64,000 nt of DNA from positions 868,001-932,000 of the forward strand of contig NZ_CP135996.1 in the NCBI RefSeq assembly GCF_029211325.2. The letters run 5' to 3'. The notes under the pieces are model-generated. The model was not told the origin of the DNA and ran no database searches. It worked only from the letters and a program-made list of their open reading frames with translations. The translations under genes and the position numbers were made by a program. This stretch comes from Caproicibacterium argilliputei. Its GTDB lineage: Bacteria > Bacillota > Clostridia > Oscillospirales > Acutalibacteraceae. Of the stretch, positions 1 to 8,740 are shown in pieces; position 1 is the stretch's first letter, and every line of letters begins with the position of its first letter.

Positions 1-130
1 TCTCTGTACGGCGCTGCCGGCGCACCGGCGTTCGCTCCGTTTGGGGACAGGCCGGCGTGCTGCGCGGCACGCATCCGTTTTAAGCCGCAGGCGCTGCCTG
101 CATTGACTTTACGAGAGAGGCGGTATCAAC
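1..130. other. Left-edge stretch, no gene assigned
   Basis: No gene can be called safely here. One + frame runs from the window edge to a TAA at 81-83 and could be the tail of an upstream gene, but its predicted C-terminus does not look like the biotin-carrier subunit that often precedes a decarboxylase beta gene. A small hairpin (GCAGGC, loop GCT, GCCTGC) lies at 87-101. A GAGAGAGG run at 113-120 is the likely ribosome site of the GTG at 131. Confidence 0.3.
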
Positions 131-1270
131 GTGTTTCAGGAATTTCTCAATGCGTTTTCCGGCATTTTACAAAGTTCCGGTTTTGCTACGAATGACTGGC
201 GTAACTATGTGATGATCGGAATTGCCTGTGTTCTGCTGTACCTCGCCATCAAAAGGCAGTTTGAGCCACTGCTCCTGCTGCCAATCGCTTTTGGTATGCT
301 TTTGGTAAATGTTTTTCCGGGCATTATGGCAGACCCCACGGCAAACGCCAACGGCGGTTTGTTTTATTATTTATACCGCGGCGTGAAGCTCGGCATCTAT
401 CCACCGCTGATTTTCCTCGGCGTGGGGGCGATGACGGACTTTGGCCCGCTGATTGCGCGCCCCTCCAGCCTTTTGCTGGGCGCGGCGGCGCAGCTTGGTA
501 TTTTTTTGACATTCATCGGTGCGCTTGCGTTGGGCTTTGACCCGAAGGCGGCTGGCGCAATCGGTATTATCGGCGGCGCGGACGGCCCGACGGCCATTTA
601 TGTGACCAGCAAGCTTTCTCCGCAGCTGCTGGGGCCGATTGCGGTCGCGGCGTACTCTTACATGGCGCTGGTTCCGGTGATTCAGCCGCCGATTATGAAA
701 GCACTGACCACAAAAGAAGAGCGTTCCATTGTAATGGAACAGCTGAGGCCGGTTTCCAAATTGGAAAAGATTTTGTTTCCCGTTATCATTACCGTGTTGA
801 TTTCGCTGCTGCTGCCGGACGCGGCGCCGCTGGTCGGTATGCTGATGCTTGGCAATCTGATGCGCGAAAGCGGTGTGGTTTCCCGGCTGTCCAACACCGC
901 GCAGAACGAACTGATGAATATCATCACCATTTTTCTGGGGGTTACAGTCGGCGCAACGGCAACCGGGACGGTCTTTCTAAGTGTACAGACGCTGAAGATC
1001 ATTGTGATGGGTCTTTTGGCGTTCTGCGTTGGCACTGCAGGCGGGGTGCTATTCGGTAAGCTGATGTGTAAGGCCACACATGGGAAGGTCAACCCTCTGA
1101 TTGGTTCCGCAGGTGTTTCGGCTGTGCCCATGGCGGCGCGCGTTTCCCAGAAAGTTGGACAGGAAGCAAATCCGGGCAACTTCCTGCTGATGCACGCAAT
1201 GGGGCCCAATGTGGCCGGCGTCATCGGCTCCGCGGTTGCGGCCGGTGTCCTTTTAAGTATTCTCGGATAA
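131..1270 (+). CDS. Sodium ion-translocating decarboxylase beta subunit (OadB/MmdB/GcdB family)
   Basis: This is the membrane subunit of a biotin-dependent Na+-pumping decarboxylase, which couples decarboxylation of an oxaloacetate-, methylmalonyl- or glutaconyl-type carboxybiotin to Na+ export. The 379-residue protein is almost entirely hydrophobic segments. It carries the family signature [10 protein letters not shown] at about 148-157, whose Asp151 corresponds to the essential Asp of OadB, followed by the conserved stretch [16 protein letters not shown]. The start is GTG with GAGAGAGG ten bases upstream. The alpha and biotin subunits are not in the window, so the substrate cannot be decided. 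A stem-loop follows the stop. Family call is firm; substrate is unknown. Confidence 0.93.
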   Translation: MFQEFLNAFSGILQSSGFATNDWRNYVMIGIACVLLYLAIKRQFEPLLLLPIAFGMLLVNVFPGIMADPTANANGGLFYYLYRGVKLGIYPPLIFLGVGAMTDFGPLIARPSSLLLGAAAQLGIFLTFIGALALGFDPKAAGAIGIIGGADGPTAIYVTSKLSPQLLGPIAVAAYSYMALVPVIQPPIMKALTTKEERSIVMEQLRPVSKLEKILFPVIITVLISLLLPDAAPLVGMLMLGNLMRESGVVSRLSNTAQNELMNIITIFLGVTVGATATGTVFLSVQTLKIIVMGLLAFCVGTAGGVLFGKLMCKATHGKVNPLIGSAGVSAVPMAARVSQKVGQEANPGNFLLMHAMGPNVAGVIGSAVAAGVLLSILG

Positions 1271-1289
1271 TGATGTCGATTCCCATTCT

Positions 1290-1330
1290 GCAGACGCTCG
1301 CACACAGTTTTCGGTGCGGGCGTTTGCAGT
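1290..1330 (+). terminator. Stem-loop after decarboxylase beta gene
   Basis: CTGCAGACGCTCGCAC pairs with GTGCGGGCGTTTGCAG across a short loop, with one mismatch and a G-T pair. It is followed by a loosely T-rich stretch rather than a perfect T run. It probably ends the upstream transcript before the helicase gene. Confidence 0.6.
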
Positions 1331-1358
1331 AAGTTGTTTTAAAATTTTATGTTAGCTG

Positions 1359-3740
1359 GTGAGATTATTGAGTGAATCCGCACTGCAAATAAGACAGCGG
1401 GTCCTGGAAAAGGAGTTTTCCCGCATGAACGAACGGCAGCGGGAAGCCGTTTTTTCTGTAAACGGCCCTCTGCTGGTACTGGCAGGTGCAGGCAGTGGAA
1501 AAACGACCGTTCTGGTAAACCGAATTGCCAATATCATCCGATATGGCAGCGCGTATACAGACGGAACGGCAGAATTAAACAATACAGATATGCAGGCTGC
1601 GCAGGCATTTCTGGAGGGCGGCGCACCGCTGCCGGACAGTGTCCAGCAGCACATGGCAGTGACCCCCTGCGCGCCGTGGCAGATTTTAGCCATTACATTT
1701 ACCAACAAAGCCGCCGGAGAGCTGAAGCAGCGGCTGGTCAATCTGCTGGGTAACAGCGGCAATGATGTTTGGGCCAGCACCTTCCACTCCACCTGCGCAC
1801 GGATGCTGCGCAAGTACGGCGACCGCCTGGGGTACAGCACGCACTTTACAATTTATGACACAGATGATTCCAAGCGGCTGATGAAGGGCTGCCTGAAAGA
1901 ACTGGACGTTGATGAGAAATTTCTTGCCTGCAGGGCAGTACTCAGCGAGATTTCGCACGCAAAGGATTCGCTGACGGATGCCAAGGCATACGCACAGGCT
2001 GCCGGAACCGACAACCGCCTGGTTACGATTGCAAAGGCTTACCAAATGTATCAGCAGCGCCTGATGGAAGCGGACGCGATGGACTTTGACGACCTGATTT
2101 TCAACACGGTGCGCCTGCTGGAGCAGAACAGCGACGTGCTGGCATATTACCAGCGGAAATTTCGGTATATCATGGTGGACGAATATCAGGATACCAACCA
2201 CGCGCAGTATGTGCTGGTGAAACTGCTGGCGCAGAAAAGTCAAAACCTCTGTGTGGTCGGCGATGATGACCAGAGTATCTACAAGTTCCGCGGCGCAACC
2301 ATTGAAAATATTATGAGCTTTGAAAAAACATTCCCCCATGCCAAGGTCATTCGGTTGGAGCAGAATTACCGCTCGACCAAAACCATTTTGGATGCTGCCA
2401 ATGCGGTGATTTCCAACAACACGGAGCGAAAGGGCAAAACCTTGTGGACACAGAATCCGCAGGGAGAGAAAATCCAGACGCATACGGCGCTCAACGAGCA
2501 GGACGAGGCCGACTTTATCGGTAAGCAGATTCTGGAGGGCGTCGGAAAAGGGCGGAAGTTCAGCGATTATGCGATTCTTTACCGGATGAACACACAGTCC
2601 AGTGCTCTGGAAAAGAATTTCGTAAAGTCCGGCATCCCATACCGCATCATCGGCGGCCTGCGCTTCTATGAGCGCAAGGAGATCCGTGACCTGATTGCGT
2701 ATCTGAGTGTTATCAACAACCCGAGTGATGAAGTGCGCTTGCGCCGCATTATCAACCAGCCAAAGCGCAGCATCGGCGACAAAACGCTGGCGGTTGCGTC
2801 TGAAATTGCCGGGCAGATTGGTGAAAGCGTGTTTTATGTGATTGCCCATGCGGATGAGTTTGAGCCGCTTAAACGCACAGCGCCAAAATTGCTGCAGTTT
2901 GCGGAAATTATGCAGGGCTTTATGGAAATCAATGAAAATGAAGACCGCAGCGTCAAGGAACTGTATGATGAAATCCTCTCTAAAACCGGCTATATTGCTA
3001 GCCTCGGCAACGCGCAGAGTGATGAAGTGAAAGACCGTGTCGCCAACCTGACGCAGCTGGGCACCAACATTCAGCAGTACGAGGAAGAAAACGATGAGGC
3101 GGCCAGTCTGGACGGCTTCCTGGAGGAAGTGGCGCTGATGACCGATATCGACAATTACGACGGTGACGCGGACACGGTTGTGATGATGACCATGCACTCC
3201 GCAAAGGGACTGGAATTTCCGGTTGTGTTCCTGCCGGGCTTTGAAGACGGCATTTTTCCGGGTGTGCAGGCAATTTATGATCCGGTGCAGATTGAGGAAG
3301 AGCGTCGCCTTGCGTACGTGGCAATCACCCGTGCGCGTGAGGAACTGTGTGTGACAAATGCACAGAGCCGCACACTGTTTGGCTCGACCAACCGCAACCG
3401 CCCCAGTCGCTTTTTAGAAGAGATTCCGGAGGAACTGACGGAGCACACCGCGGCGCGCAGCTGGAAGCAGCCGAAGCCCGGCGTGGCACTTCCGGTTTCC
3501 GCCAAGGAAGTGCGCGCGGCCGCCATGGAGTCTGCGCTGCATTTTGGGGCGCCGGAATCTGTGCAGGCACAGAAGGCCCCCAACTTTAAACCCGGCGATG
3601 CCGTCTTGCATCGTGCATTCGGCAAGGGCATGGTGTTGTCGGCAACGCCGATGGGAAATGATACGCTGCTGGAAATTGCCTTTGACAGCAAGGGTACCAA
3701 AAAAATTATGGCGAACTTCGCGCATTTGAAGCGCGCCTGA
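1359..3740 (+). CDS. pcrA: UvrD/PcrA-family ATP-dependent DNA helicase
   Basis: Superfamily 1A 3'-5' helicase acting in nucleotide excision repair and in clearing replication and transcription conflicts. The visible motifs in order are: Q-motif (MNERQREAV), Walker A AGAGSGKT at about 42-49, ITFTNKAA, VDEYQDTN, GDDDQSIYKFRGA, EQNYRST, the motif around MTMHSAKGLEFP, and YVAITRA. The tail (GDAVLHRAFGKGMVLS) fits the small C-terminal RNA-polymerase-binding fold of PcrA. About 40 extra residues sit between Walker A and motif Ia. The start is uncertain: GTG 1359 has no ribosome site, TTG 1368 has GGTGAG just upstream, and ATG 1425 has AAGGAG at ideal spacing but would begin right at the Q-motif. 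Confidence 0.95.
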   Translation: MRLLSESALQIRQRVLEKEFSRMNERQREAVFSVNGPLLVLAGAGSGKTTVLVNRIANIIRYGSAYTDGTAELNNTDMQAAQAFLEGGAPLPDSVQQHMAVTPCAPWQILAITFTNKAAGELKQRLVNLLGNSGNDVWASTFHSTCARMLRKYGDRLGYSTHFTIYDTDDSKRLMKGCLKELDVDEKFLACRAVLSEISHAKDSLTDAKAYAQAAGTDNRLVTIAKAYQMYQQRLMEADAMDFDDLIFNTVRLLEQNSDVLAYYQRKFRYIMVDEYQDTNHAQYVLVKLLAQKSQNLCVVGDDDQSIYKFRGATIENIMSFEKTFPHAKVIRLEQNYRSTKTILDAANAVISNNTERKGKTLWTQNPQGEKIQTHTALNEQDEADFIGKQILEGVGKGRKFSDYAILYRMNTQSSALEKNFVKSGIPYRIIGGLRFYERKEIRDLIAYLSVINNPSDEVRLRRIINQPKRSIGDKTLAVASEIAGQIGESVFYVIAHADEFEPLKRTAPKLLQFAEIMQGFMEINENEDRSVKELYDEILSKTGYIASLGNAQSDEVKDRVANLTQLGTNIQQYEEENDEAASLDGFLEEVALMTDIDNYDGDADTVVMMTMHSAKGLEFPVVFLPGFEDGIFPGVQAIYDPVQIEEERRLAYVAITRAREELCVTNAQSRTLFGSTNRNRPSRFLEEIPEELTEHTAARSWKQPKPGVALPVSAKEVRAAAMESALHFGAPESVQAQKAPNFKPGDAVLHRAFGKGMVLSATPMGNDTLLEIAFDSKGTKKIMANFAHLKRA

Positions 3741-3780
3741 CCATACAAACGCGGCTTGTCCCTCAGTGCCGCAGCAAAAA

Positions 3781-3820
3781 CGGCAGATGCTTTTTCGGCG
3801 GGCATCTGCCGTTTCTGTTT
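3781..3820. terminator. Bidirectional terminator between convergent genes
   Basis: CGGCAGATGC pairs with GCATCTGCCG around a 10-11 base loop. A T-rich run follows on the + strand, and a T run (the complement of CAAAAA) follows on the - strand. It serves the helicase gene on one side and the cysteine-rich gene on the other. Confidence 0.85.
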
Positions 3821-4632
3821 TACTCGGCGCTTTCCTGTGACTGACTGCAGCCACAGCCGCACCCGCCTGCGTCACTCACCTTGGGCGGGAAGAAAGAATC
3901 GGTGGGGAAGTCAATACGCTTAAACATCTCGCAGGGATTGTCGCTGACCGGCGTGCACTCTTTGGTGGGGACACAGAAGTCATATGCAGGAATCAGCATC
4001 TGTACATTGCGCACAATCTGCACAATGGAGAACAGGCCGATGGTCACATAGACACTGCGGCTGCACTCAAAGTCGAAGTCGCCGCCGAAACGCTCGCAGA
4101 TATCGTCCGGAATCTTAAAGCTCGGGCAGCAGCCGGGGCGGGTGTCGCAGATGCGTGCGGAAAGCCCTACCGGCTGCGCCACCTGACACACGGCTTTTGG
4201 TGTAACACGGCTACCGCTGCCGGACTCGGTGGGGTCGCAGCTGCCGTCACTGGTAAAGACCTTGACGTTGCCGTCGCTGCCGTACAGAATTGCTTTTTTG
4301 GTGAACAGCGCAATGCCGTCCACCACAATCGGGCAGGAAGCGGGGGCTGTGTAAACATCCAGAGACACGTCAAACACAAAGGTCATATCAATGGAGTAAA
4401 AACCTTTGTTAAAGGGCACCGGCTCCATATTCAGGTAAACAGTGAGCACTTCTACATCCCGCAGGCGAACACTGACCGCGCGCTCGATAACCGGGCGCTT
4501 TGCTTGGGTAAAGCACACCTGCAGATCCTCCAGACAATCTTTGGCACTGCAGGAGTCGTAAACCCGCTGCGCGTCGATGCAGACCGCTTCTTTAAAGCGG
4601 CCGGAACGCATCGTATCGTTCATTTCATCCAT
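3820..4632 (-). CDS. Cysteine-rich conserved hypothetical protein
   Basis: I do not recognise a named domain. The 270-residue protein has no signal peptide or membrane segment and about 18 cysteines spread through its length, including CC within RPGCCPSF and a C-terminal GGCGCGCSQ. The N-terminal part (FKEAVCIDAQRVYDSCSAKDCLEDLQ) looks like a family seen in Clostridia with cysteine-rich, spore- or surface-associated style composition; this is an impression, not a match. The body alternates beta-prone stretches (VYLNMEPVPFNKGFYSIDM, ALFTKKAILYGSDGNVKVF). AGGAGG lies a few bases before the ATG. It is a single gene ending in a shared bidirectional terminator. Function unknown; metal binding or disulfide cross-linking are possibilities. 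Confidence 0.75.
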   Translation of the reverse strand: MDEMNDTMRSGRFKEAVCIDAQRVYDSCSAKDCLEDLQVCFTQAKRPVIERAVSVRLRDVEVLTVYLNMEPVPFNKGFYSIDMTFVFDVSLDVYTAPASCPIVVDGIALFTKKAILYGSDGNVKVFTSDGSCDPTESGSGSRVTPKAVCQVAQPVGLSARICDTRPGCCPSFKIPDDICERFGGDFDFECSRSVYVTIGLFSIVQIVRNVQMLIPAYDFCVPTKECTPVSDNPCEMFKRIDFPTDSFFPPKVSDAGGCGCGCSQSQESAE

Positions 4633-4750
4633 ATGGTAATCCTCCTATCAGGCAAAATGTTTCTTGCTTAGTACCATCTTATGGCGAAGAAAGAAAAACG
4701 TTACGGGACTGCCGCGTATTTCGCGTTCCGCCCGACTGCGGATAATAAGG

Positions 4751-4779
4751 TTGAATCCGTACAGAAATTTTGCTATAAT
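4751..4779 (+). promoter_or_regulatory. Promoter for the thyX operon
   Basis: TTGAAT at 4751-4756 and a perfect TATAAT at 4774-4779 are separated by 17 bases. They lie about 55 bases before the thyX start, which itself has GGAGG upstream. Confidence 0.8.
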
Positions 4780-4835
4780 AACATCCATACAGACAAAAAC
4801 CGCTTCGGCGGCAGTTTTGGAGGTCTTCTAATCTT

Positions 4836-5609
4836 ATGGCGCACGTTGAACTGCTCACTTACACGCAGCTTCCGGAGAAAACGGTTGCTTCCGCCGCACG
4901 GCTGTGTTACTCGCCCGCTGAGATTTCCACCATTCAGCAGGGCATGACCGAGGAACGTGTTTCACATTTTATGGATATGCTGACGGAAAACGGGCATGAA
5001 ACGCCGATTGAGCACGCTTCCTTTACCTTTGGTATCGAGGGCGTTTCGCGCTCTTTGCTGGCACAGATTACTCGTCACCGTATCGCGAGCTTCAGCGTGC
5101 AGAGCCAGCGCTATGTGGCGGAAATGCAGTTTTCCTATGTGGTGCCGCCGGAAATCGAGGCGATTCCGCAGGCAAAGGAAGAGTACCTGCGCGCCATGGA
5201 GGAGGACCAGCGCCACTATGAGCGTTTGACCGCCCTGCTGAAAGAAAAGCACAAACAGGCATTTCTGGCAGAAGGACTTTCGCCAAAGGCCGCGGAAAGC
5301 CGCGCACAGAAAAAGGCGATTGAAGATGCACGGTTCGTGCTGCCCAATGCCTGTACCACCAAGATGATCTGCACCATGGACGCACGCAGCCTGCTGCATT
5401 TCTTCGCCCTGCGTTGCTGCAACCGTGCCCAGTGGGAAATCCGCGCAGTCGCGGAGCAGATGCTTTGGCTGGCGAAGGACGCGGCACCGCATTTGTTTGC
5501 CAAGGCAGGTCCGGCGTGCCTGTACGGGCCTTGCCCGGAGGGAAAGATGTGCTGCGGCAAAATGGCAGAGGTTCGTGCACATTACAAGCGGGAAAGCGGG
5601 GAAGCCTGA
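4836..5609 (+). CDS. thyX: Flavin-dependent thymidylate synthase ThyX
   Basis: Makes dTMP from dUMP with methylene-tetrahydrofolate as carbon donor and FAD/NADPH as reductant; it replaces ThyA in many anaerobes. The diagnostic ThyX motif RHR-x7-S is present as RHRIASFSVQS at residues 80-90, followed by QRY. The 257-residue length is normal for the family. A good TTGAAT-17-TATAAT promoter precedes it. Its TGA stop overlaps the ATG of the thymidylate kinase gene by one base (TGATG), so the two successive steps to dTDP are translationally linked. Confidence 0.97.
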   Translation: MAHVELLTYTQLPEKTVASAARLCYSPAEISTIQQGMTEERVSHFMDMLTENGHETPIEHASFTFGIEGVSRSLLAQITRHRIASFSVQSQRYVAEMQFSYVVPPEIEAIPQAKEEYLRAMEEDQRHYERLTALLKEKHKQAFLAEGLSPKAAESRAQKKAIEDARFVLPNACTTKMICTMDARSLLHFFALRCCNRAQWEIRAVAEQMLWLAKDAAPHLFAKAGPACLYGPCPEGKMCCGKMAEVRAHYKRESGEA

Positions 5610-6277
5610 TGGGAAAGCTGCTGGTGCTGGAGGGTCTGGACGGCTGCGGAAAGCAGACGCAGACCACGCGCCTGTGCGGGGCTTTTGAGCAGGCGGGCAC
5701 GCCGTACCGCCGGGTGTCGTTTCCAGACTATGCCCAGCCCTCTTCTGCTTTGGTGAAACTGTACCTGCAGGGGGCGTTCGGCACTTCGCCGCAGGACGTG
5801 AATCCCTACGCCGCTTCTTCTTTTTTTACCGTGGACCGCTTCGCGTCTTACCGACAGTTCTGGCAGAAAGACTACGAGGCGGGCAAAGTGATTGTGGCGG
5901 ACCGCTACACCACTTCTAATCTGGTGTATCAGCTGCCCAAGCTGCCCCGTGGGGAGTGGGACGCTTTTACGGACTGGCTGCTGGACTTTGAATACACCCG
6001 TTTTGAACTGCCAATACCGAATTTAACGATTTTTTTGGATATGTCGCCGGAAGCCGCAGAGTCGCTGTTGGAAAAACGTTACCGCGGTAATGCGGAAAAA
6101 AAGGATATTCACGAGAAAAGCAGGACGTTTCAGCAGGCAGGTCGGCAGGCAGCGCTTTATGCCGCGCAGAAACTGCAGTGGCAGGTGGTTTCCTGTGACA
6201 CGGCTGGGCACCTGCGCACGCCTGCGGAAATTCAGGCGGAGATTCTGCAGATTGTGCGGGGGCAGGCTCTGCTGTGA
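5609..6277 (+). CDS. tmk: Thymidylate kinase
   Basis: Phosphorylates dTMP to dTDP, the step after ThyX. The protein is 222 residues from the ATG at 5609, chosen because it overlaps the thyX stop and gives the normal N-terminus MGKLLVLEGLDGCGKQTQ with the P-loop GLDGCGK at 9-15. The DRY motif appears in VADRYTTSNLVYQ, and a lid-like segment (RGNAEKKDIHEKS) follows. The open frame continues further upstream inside thyX, but those codons are not needed. Position and overlap imply co-transcription with thyX. Confidence 0.95.
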   Translation: MGKLLVLEGLDGCGKQTQTTRLCGAFEQAGTPYRRVSFPDYAQPSSALVKLYLQGAFGTSPQDVNPYAASSFFTVDRFASYRQFWQKDYEAGKVIVADRYTTSNLVYQLPKLPRGEWDAFTDWLLDFEYTRFELPIPNLTIFLDMSPEAAESLLEKRYRGNAEKKDIHEKSRTFQQAGRQAALYAAQKLQWQVVSCDTAGHLRTPAEIQAEILQIVRGQALL

Positions 6278-6310
6278 AATGACCCGAACGGGGAAAGGAG
6301 TTTTCAAAAA

Positions 6311-6853
6311 ATGGTCTATGTGTTTTTAGCAAACGGTTTTGAGGAAATCGAAGCGCTGGCGCCGGTTGATTTGCTTCGCCGCGCCGGTCTGGAGGTTCTG
6401 ACTGTCGGCATCGGTGACAATGAGATCACCGGTGCGCACGGCATTGATGTCACGCCGGATATTGCCGAGTGGGATTTGAACTTTGATGTGCAGCCCGCTG
6501 ATTTGGTGGTACTGCCGGGCGGTATGCCCGGTACCAAAAATCTGGAGGCTTCTGCCAGCGTGCGGAATGCGGTGCAGTGGTGCGTGGAGCAGAACCGCTA
6601 TATCGGTGCCATCTGTGCGGCGCCTTCGGTGCTGGGGCATTGGGGCGTGTTGAAGGGGCATGAGGCAGTCTGCTACCCCGGCTATGAGTCAGAGCTTGGC
6701 TGCACACTGGGCAAGAAACCGGTTGTGCAGAGCGGAAAGATTATCACCGCGCGCGGCGCGGGCGTTGCTGTGGAGTTTGGTTTGGCGCTGATCAGCGCCC
6801 TGTGCGGCGCGCAGAAATCTGAGGAGATCAGGAAATCGATTCAATGCAGGTAA
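6311..6853 (+). CDS. DJ-1/PfpI family protein
   Basis: A 180-residue single-domain member of the DJ-1/ThiJ/PfpI superfamily, close to the YajL/DJ-1 branch, whose members protect against reactive carbonyl or oxidative damage. The conserved glutamate is in FEEIE (Glu14) and the nucleophile-elbow cysteine in ICAAPSVLG (Cys102), matching Glu18 and Cys106 of human DJ-1. GGAAAGGAG precedes the ATG. Its end overlaps the next start by ten bases, so it belongs to the thyX-to-U32 run. The physiological substrate cannot be read from sequence. Confidence 0.9.
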   Translation: MVYVFLANGFEEIEALAPVDLLRRAGLEVLTVGIGDNEITGAHGIDVTPDIAEWDLNFDVQPADLVVLPGGMPGTKNLEASASVRNAVQWCVEQNRYIGAICAAPSVLGHWGVLKGHEAVCYPGYESELGCTLGKKPVVQSGKIITARGAGVAVEFGLALISALCGAQKSEEIRKSIQCR

Positions 6854-7467
6854 AAAGAAACATTCGGGAAATCAAACAGGCGCTGCGCAAACGCTACCGG
6901 GCGTACCGGGAGTCTTTGCAACCCGCGGAAAAAGAGAAGCTGGATGCGGCTGTCAGGCGGCGTCTGTTTCGTTTACCCGTTTATCAGAACTGTCGGGTGC
7001 TTTTCATTTATGTCAGTAAACCGATTGAGGTGGACACGGTGCGCATTATCCAAAGCGCATTGGCGCACGGCAAGCACGTGGCGGTTCCGCGCTGCATTCC
7101 GAATACGTATCAGATGCAGTTTTATTTTATTCGTTCGCTGGAGGATTTGGAACCCGGGACCTTCGGCGTGCTGGAGCCGTCTGTGGAGCGCTGCCGCCCG
7201 GTTTCTGACCTGCGGCACGGGCTGTGCGTGGTGCCTGGGCTCAGCTTTGATACACAGGGGTACCGTCTGGGTTACGGTAAGGGGTACTACGATCGGTTCC
7301 TTTCTAATTTTGGCGGTCAGACAGTGGGCATCTGCTACCGTGCGTGTGTGCCGTGGAACCTGCCGCACGGGTACTATGACCGGCCGGTAGATCTTTTGGT
7401 TACAGAAACTTACATCAGAAAGACGGGCAGCCGTCCTGCCGGCCATCAGGAGGAACGCCATGACTGA
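6844..7467 (+). CDS. 5-formyltetrahydrofolate cyclo-ligase
   Basis: Converts 5-formyl-THF to 5,10-methenyl-THF using ATP, returning folate to the one-carbon pool that ThyX draws on. The family signature is clear near residues 130-155: VVPGLSFDTQGYRLGYGKGYYDRFL, read as the two motifs PGLSFD and RLGYGKGYYDRFL. An N-terminal basic segment (MQVKRNIREIKQALRKRYRAYR) is typical. Length 207 is slightly above average. It overlaps the DJ-1 gene by ten bases and mltG by eight. Confidence 0.94.
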   Translation: MQVKRNIREIKQALRKRYRAYRESLQPAEKEKLDAAVRRRLFRLPVYQNCRVLFIYVSKPIEVDTVRIIQSALAHGKHVAVPRCIPNTYQMQFYFIRSLEDLEPGTFGVLEPSVERCRPVSDLRHGLCVVPGLSFDTQGYRLGYGKGYYDRFLSNFGGQTVGICYRACVPWNLPHGYYDRPVDLLVTETYIRKTGSRPAGHQEERHD

Positions 7468-8740
7468 AAATGAACACCCACAGTCGCTCAACAGTTTCAG
7501 CGGAAGTGAAGCGATGAAGGCAGAGGCCGCCAGAGAAGCAGCGGATGAAAAGCGCGCGCGGCGCAACCACAAGCGGCGCAATAAAGAAAAACGCAGGAGA
7601 AATCGCCGCTTTTTCCGCCTGATTTGGTGGTTCATGGTGGTGCTGGTTGCGATTATTCTGGGGCAGTTCCTGATTACCGGTCTGAACGATGTTTTAGCAG
7701 TTGACCGGAGCAGTGTCAATGTGACGGTGGAAATTCCCTCTTCCGTGACAGAAGCTTCAGTCAAACCATCTGCGCTCAGAAAGCTCAGCGGCGCCAAGCT
7801 GCGGGAAGCACAGGCCACCAACCGCGAGGTTACAAAGAAAGTAGCGGAAATCCTGCAAAAAGCAGGTGCGGTGGATAATCCTGATTTCTTCTGCCTGTAC
7901 GCGCGCCTGCGCAAGGCGGACGGCTGCTTTCACAACGGTACCTGGCAGATTGATACCAAGACGGATTATGAGCAGCTGATTAACACGTTTGAGTCTAACG
8001 AGGGACGAAAGGACATCGTCAAGGTGACGATTCCAGAGGGACAGAATGCACTGGAAATCGCGCAGCTGCTGCAGAAAAATGGGGTTGTGTCCTCCGCACA
8101 GAAGTTTTTGGACGTGCTGAACACAGATGCTTTTGACAACACCTACACCATGGTGTCCGCCCTGAAGAGCCTTACTGGGCGGTACTACAAATTTGAGGGG
8201 TACCTGTTCCCAGATACGTATGAATTCTATCAGGATGAGGACCCGCAGAATGTACTGCAGAAAATGCTGGATGACGCTAATGACCATTTGACCAAGCAGA
8301 TTCGGGACGAGGCAAAGAAGAACAACATGACACTGGATCAGCTTCTAACCATGGCGTCCATCATTCAGGCAGAGTCTGCAGACACCGCCGATATGCGCAA
8401 CGTTTCTTCGGTTCTGCACAACCGCCTAAAATACGGGAGCAAGTATCAGATCTATACCCTGGACTGCGACTCCACCACCTACTATCCGTACCGCTCCAAA
8501 AGCGCGGTGCCCACAGCTAAGGGAAAGAACTATAAGAGTAAGTACGATACCTACACGGTGAAAGGTTTGCCTGCCGGTGCTATTTGTAACCCTGGCATGG
8601 CGGCCATTGACGCGGCGCTTCACCCGAATGAAACGGATTATCTGTACTTCTGTCACAATCCGAAAACCAAGCAGGCGTACTACGCAAGCAATGCGCAGGA
8701 ACACGCCGATAATCTAGAAGAGGCAGGACTGACTTCATGA
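7460..8740 (+). CDS. mltG: Endolytic peptidoglycan transglycosylase MltG (YceG family)
   Basis: Membrane-anchored lytic transglycosylase that cuts nascent glycan strands and terminates their elongation. The 426-residue protein has a basic cytoplasmic head, one membrane segment at about 53-75, and an extracellular YceG domain. The conserved active-site region is MASIIQAESA, where the Glu near residue 304 aligns with the conserved family glutamate; it is followed by NVSSVLHNRLKYG and GLPAGAICNPG. AGGAGG lies just before the ATG inside the previous gene. It overlaps the downstream U32 gene by four bases (ATGA), a neighbourhood also seen in other Firmicutes (yrrL near yrrN-yrrO). Confidence 0.94.
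   Translation: MTENEHPQSLNSFSGSEAMKAEAAREAADEKRARRNHKRRNKEKRRRNRRFFRLIWWFMVVLVAIILGQFLITGLNDVLAVDRSSVNVTVEIPSSVTEASVKPSALRKLSGAKLREAQATNREVTKKVAEILQKAGAVDNPDFFCLYARLRKADGCFHNGTWQIDTKTDYEQLINTFESNEGRKDIVKVTIPEGQNALEIAQLLQKNGVVSSAQKFLDVLNTDAFDNTYTMVSALKSLTGRYYKFEGYLFPDTYEFYQDEDPQNVLQKMLDDANDHLTKQIRDEAKKNNMTLDQLLTMASIIQAESADTADMRNVSSVLHNRLKYGSKYQIYTLDCDSTTYYPYRSKSAVPTAKGKNYKSKYDTYTVKGLPAGAICNPGMAAIDAALHPNETDYLYFCHNPKTKQAYYASNAQEHADNLEEAGLTS

Noticed and set aside
1686..3197. Long - strand open frame inside the helicase gene
   Set aside because: It lies fully antisense to a gene with intact helicase motifs, has no ribosome site and no recognisable domain; GC-rich third positions create such frames.
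4681..4947. + strand frame starting ATG 4681 ahead of thyX
   Set aside because: It spans the thyX promoter and continues out of frame into thyX; no ribosome site.
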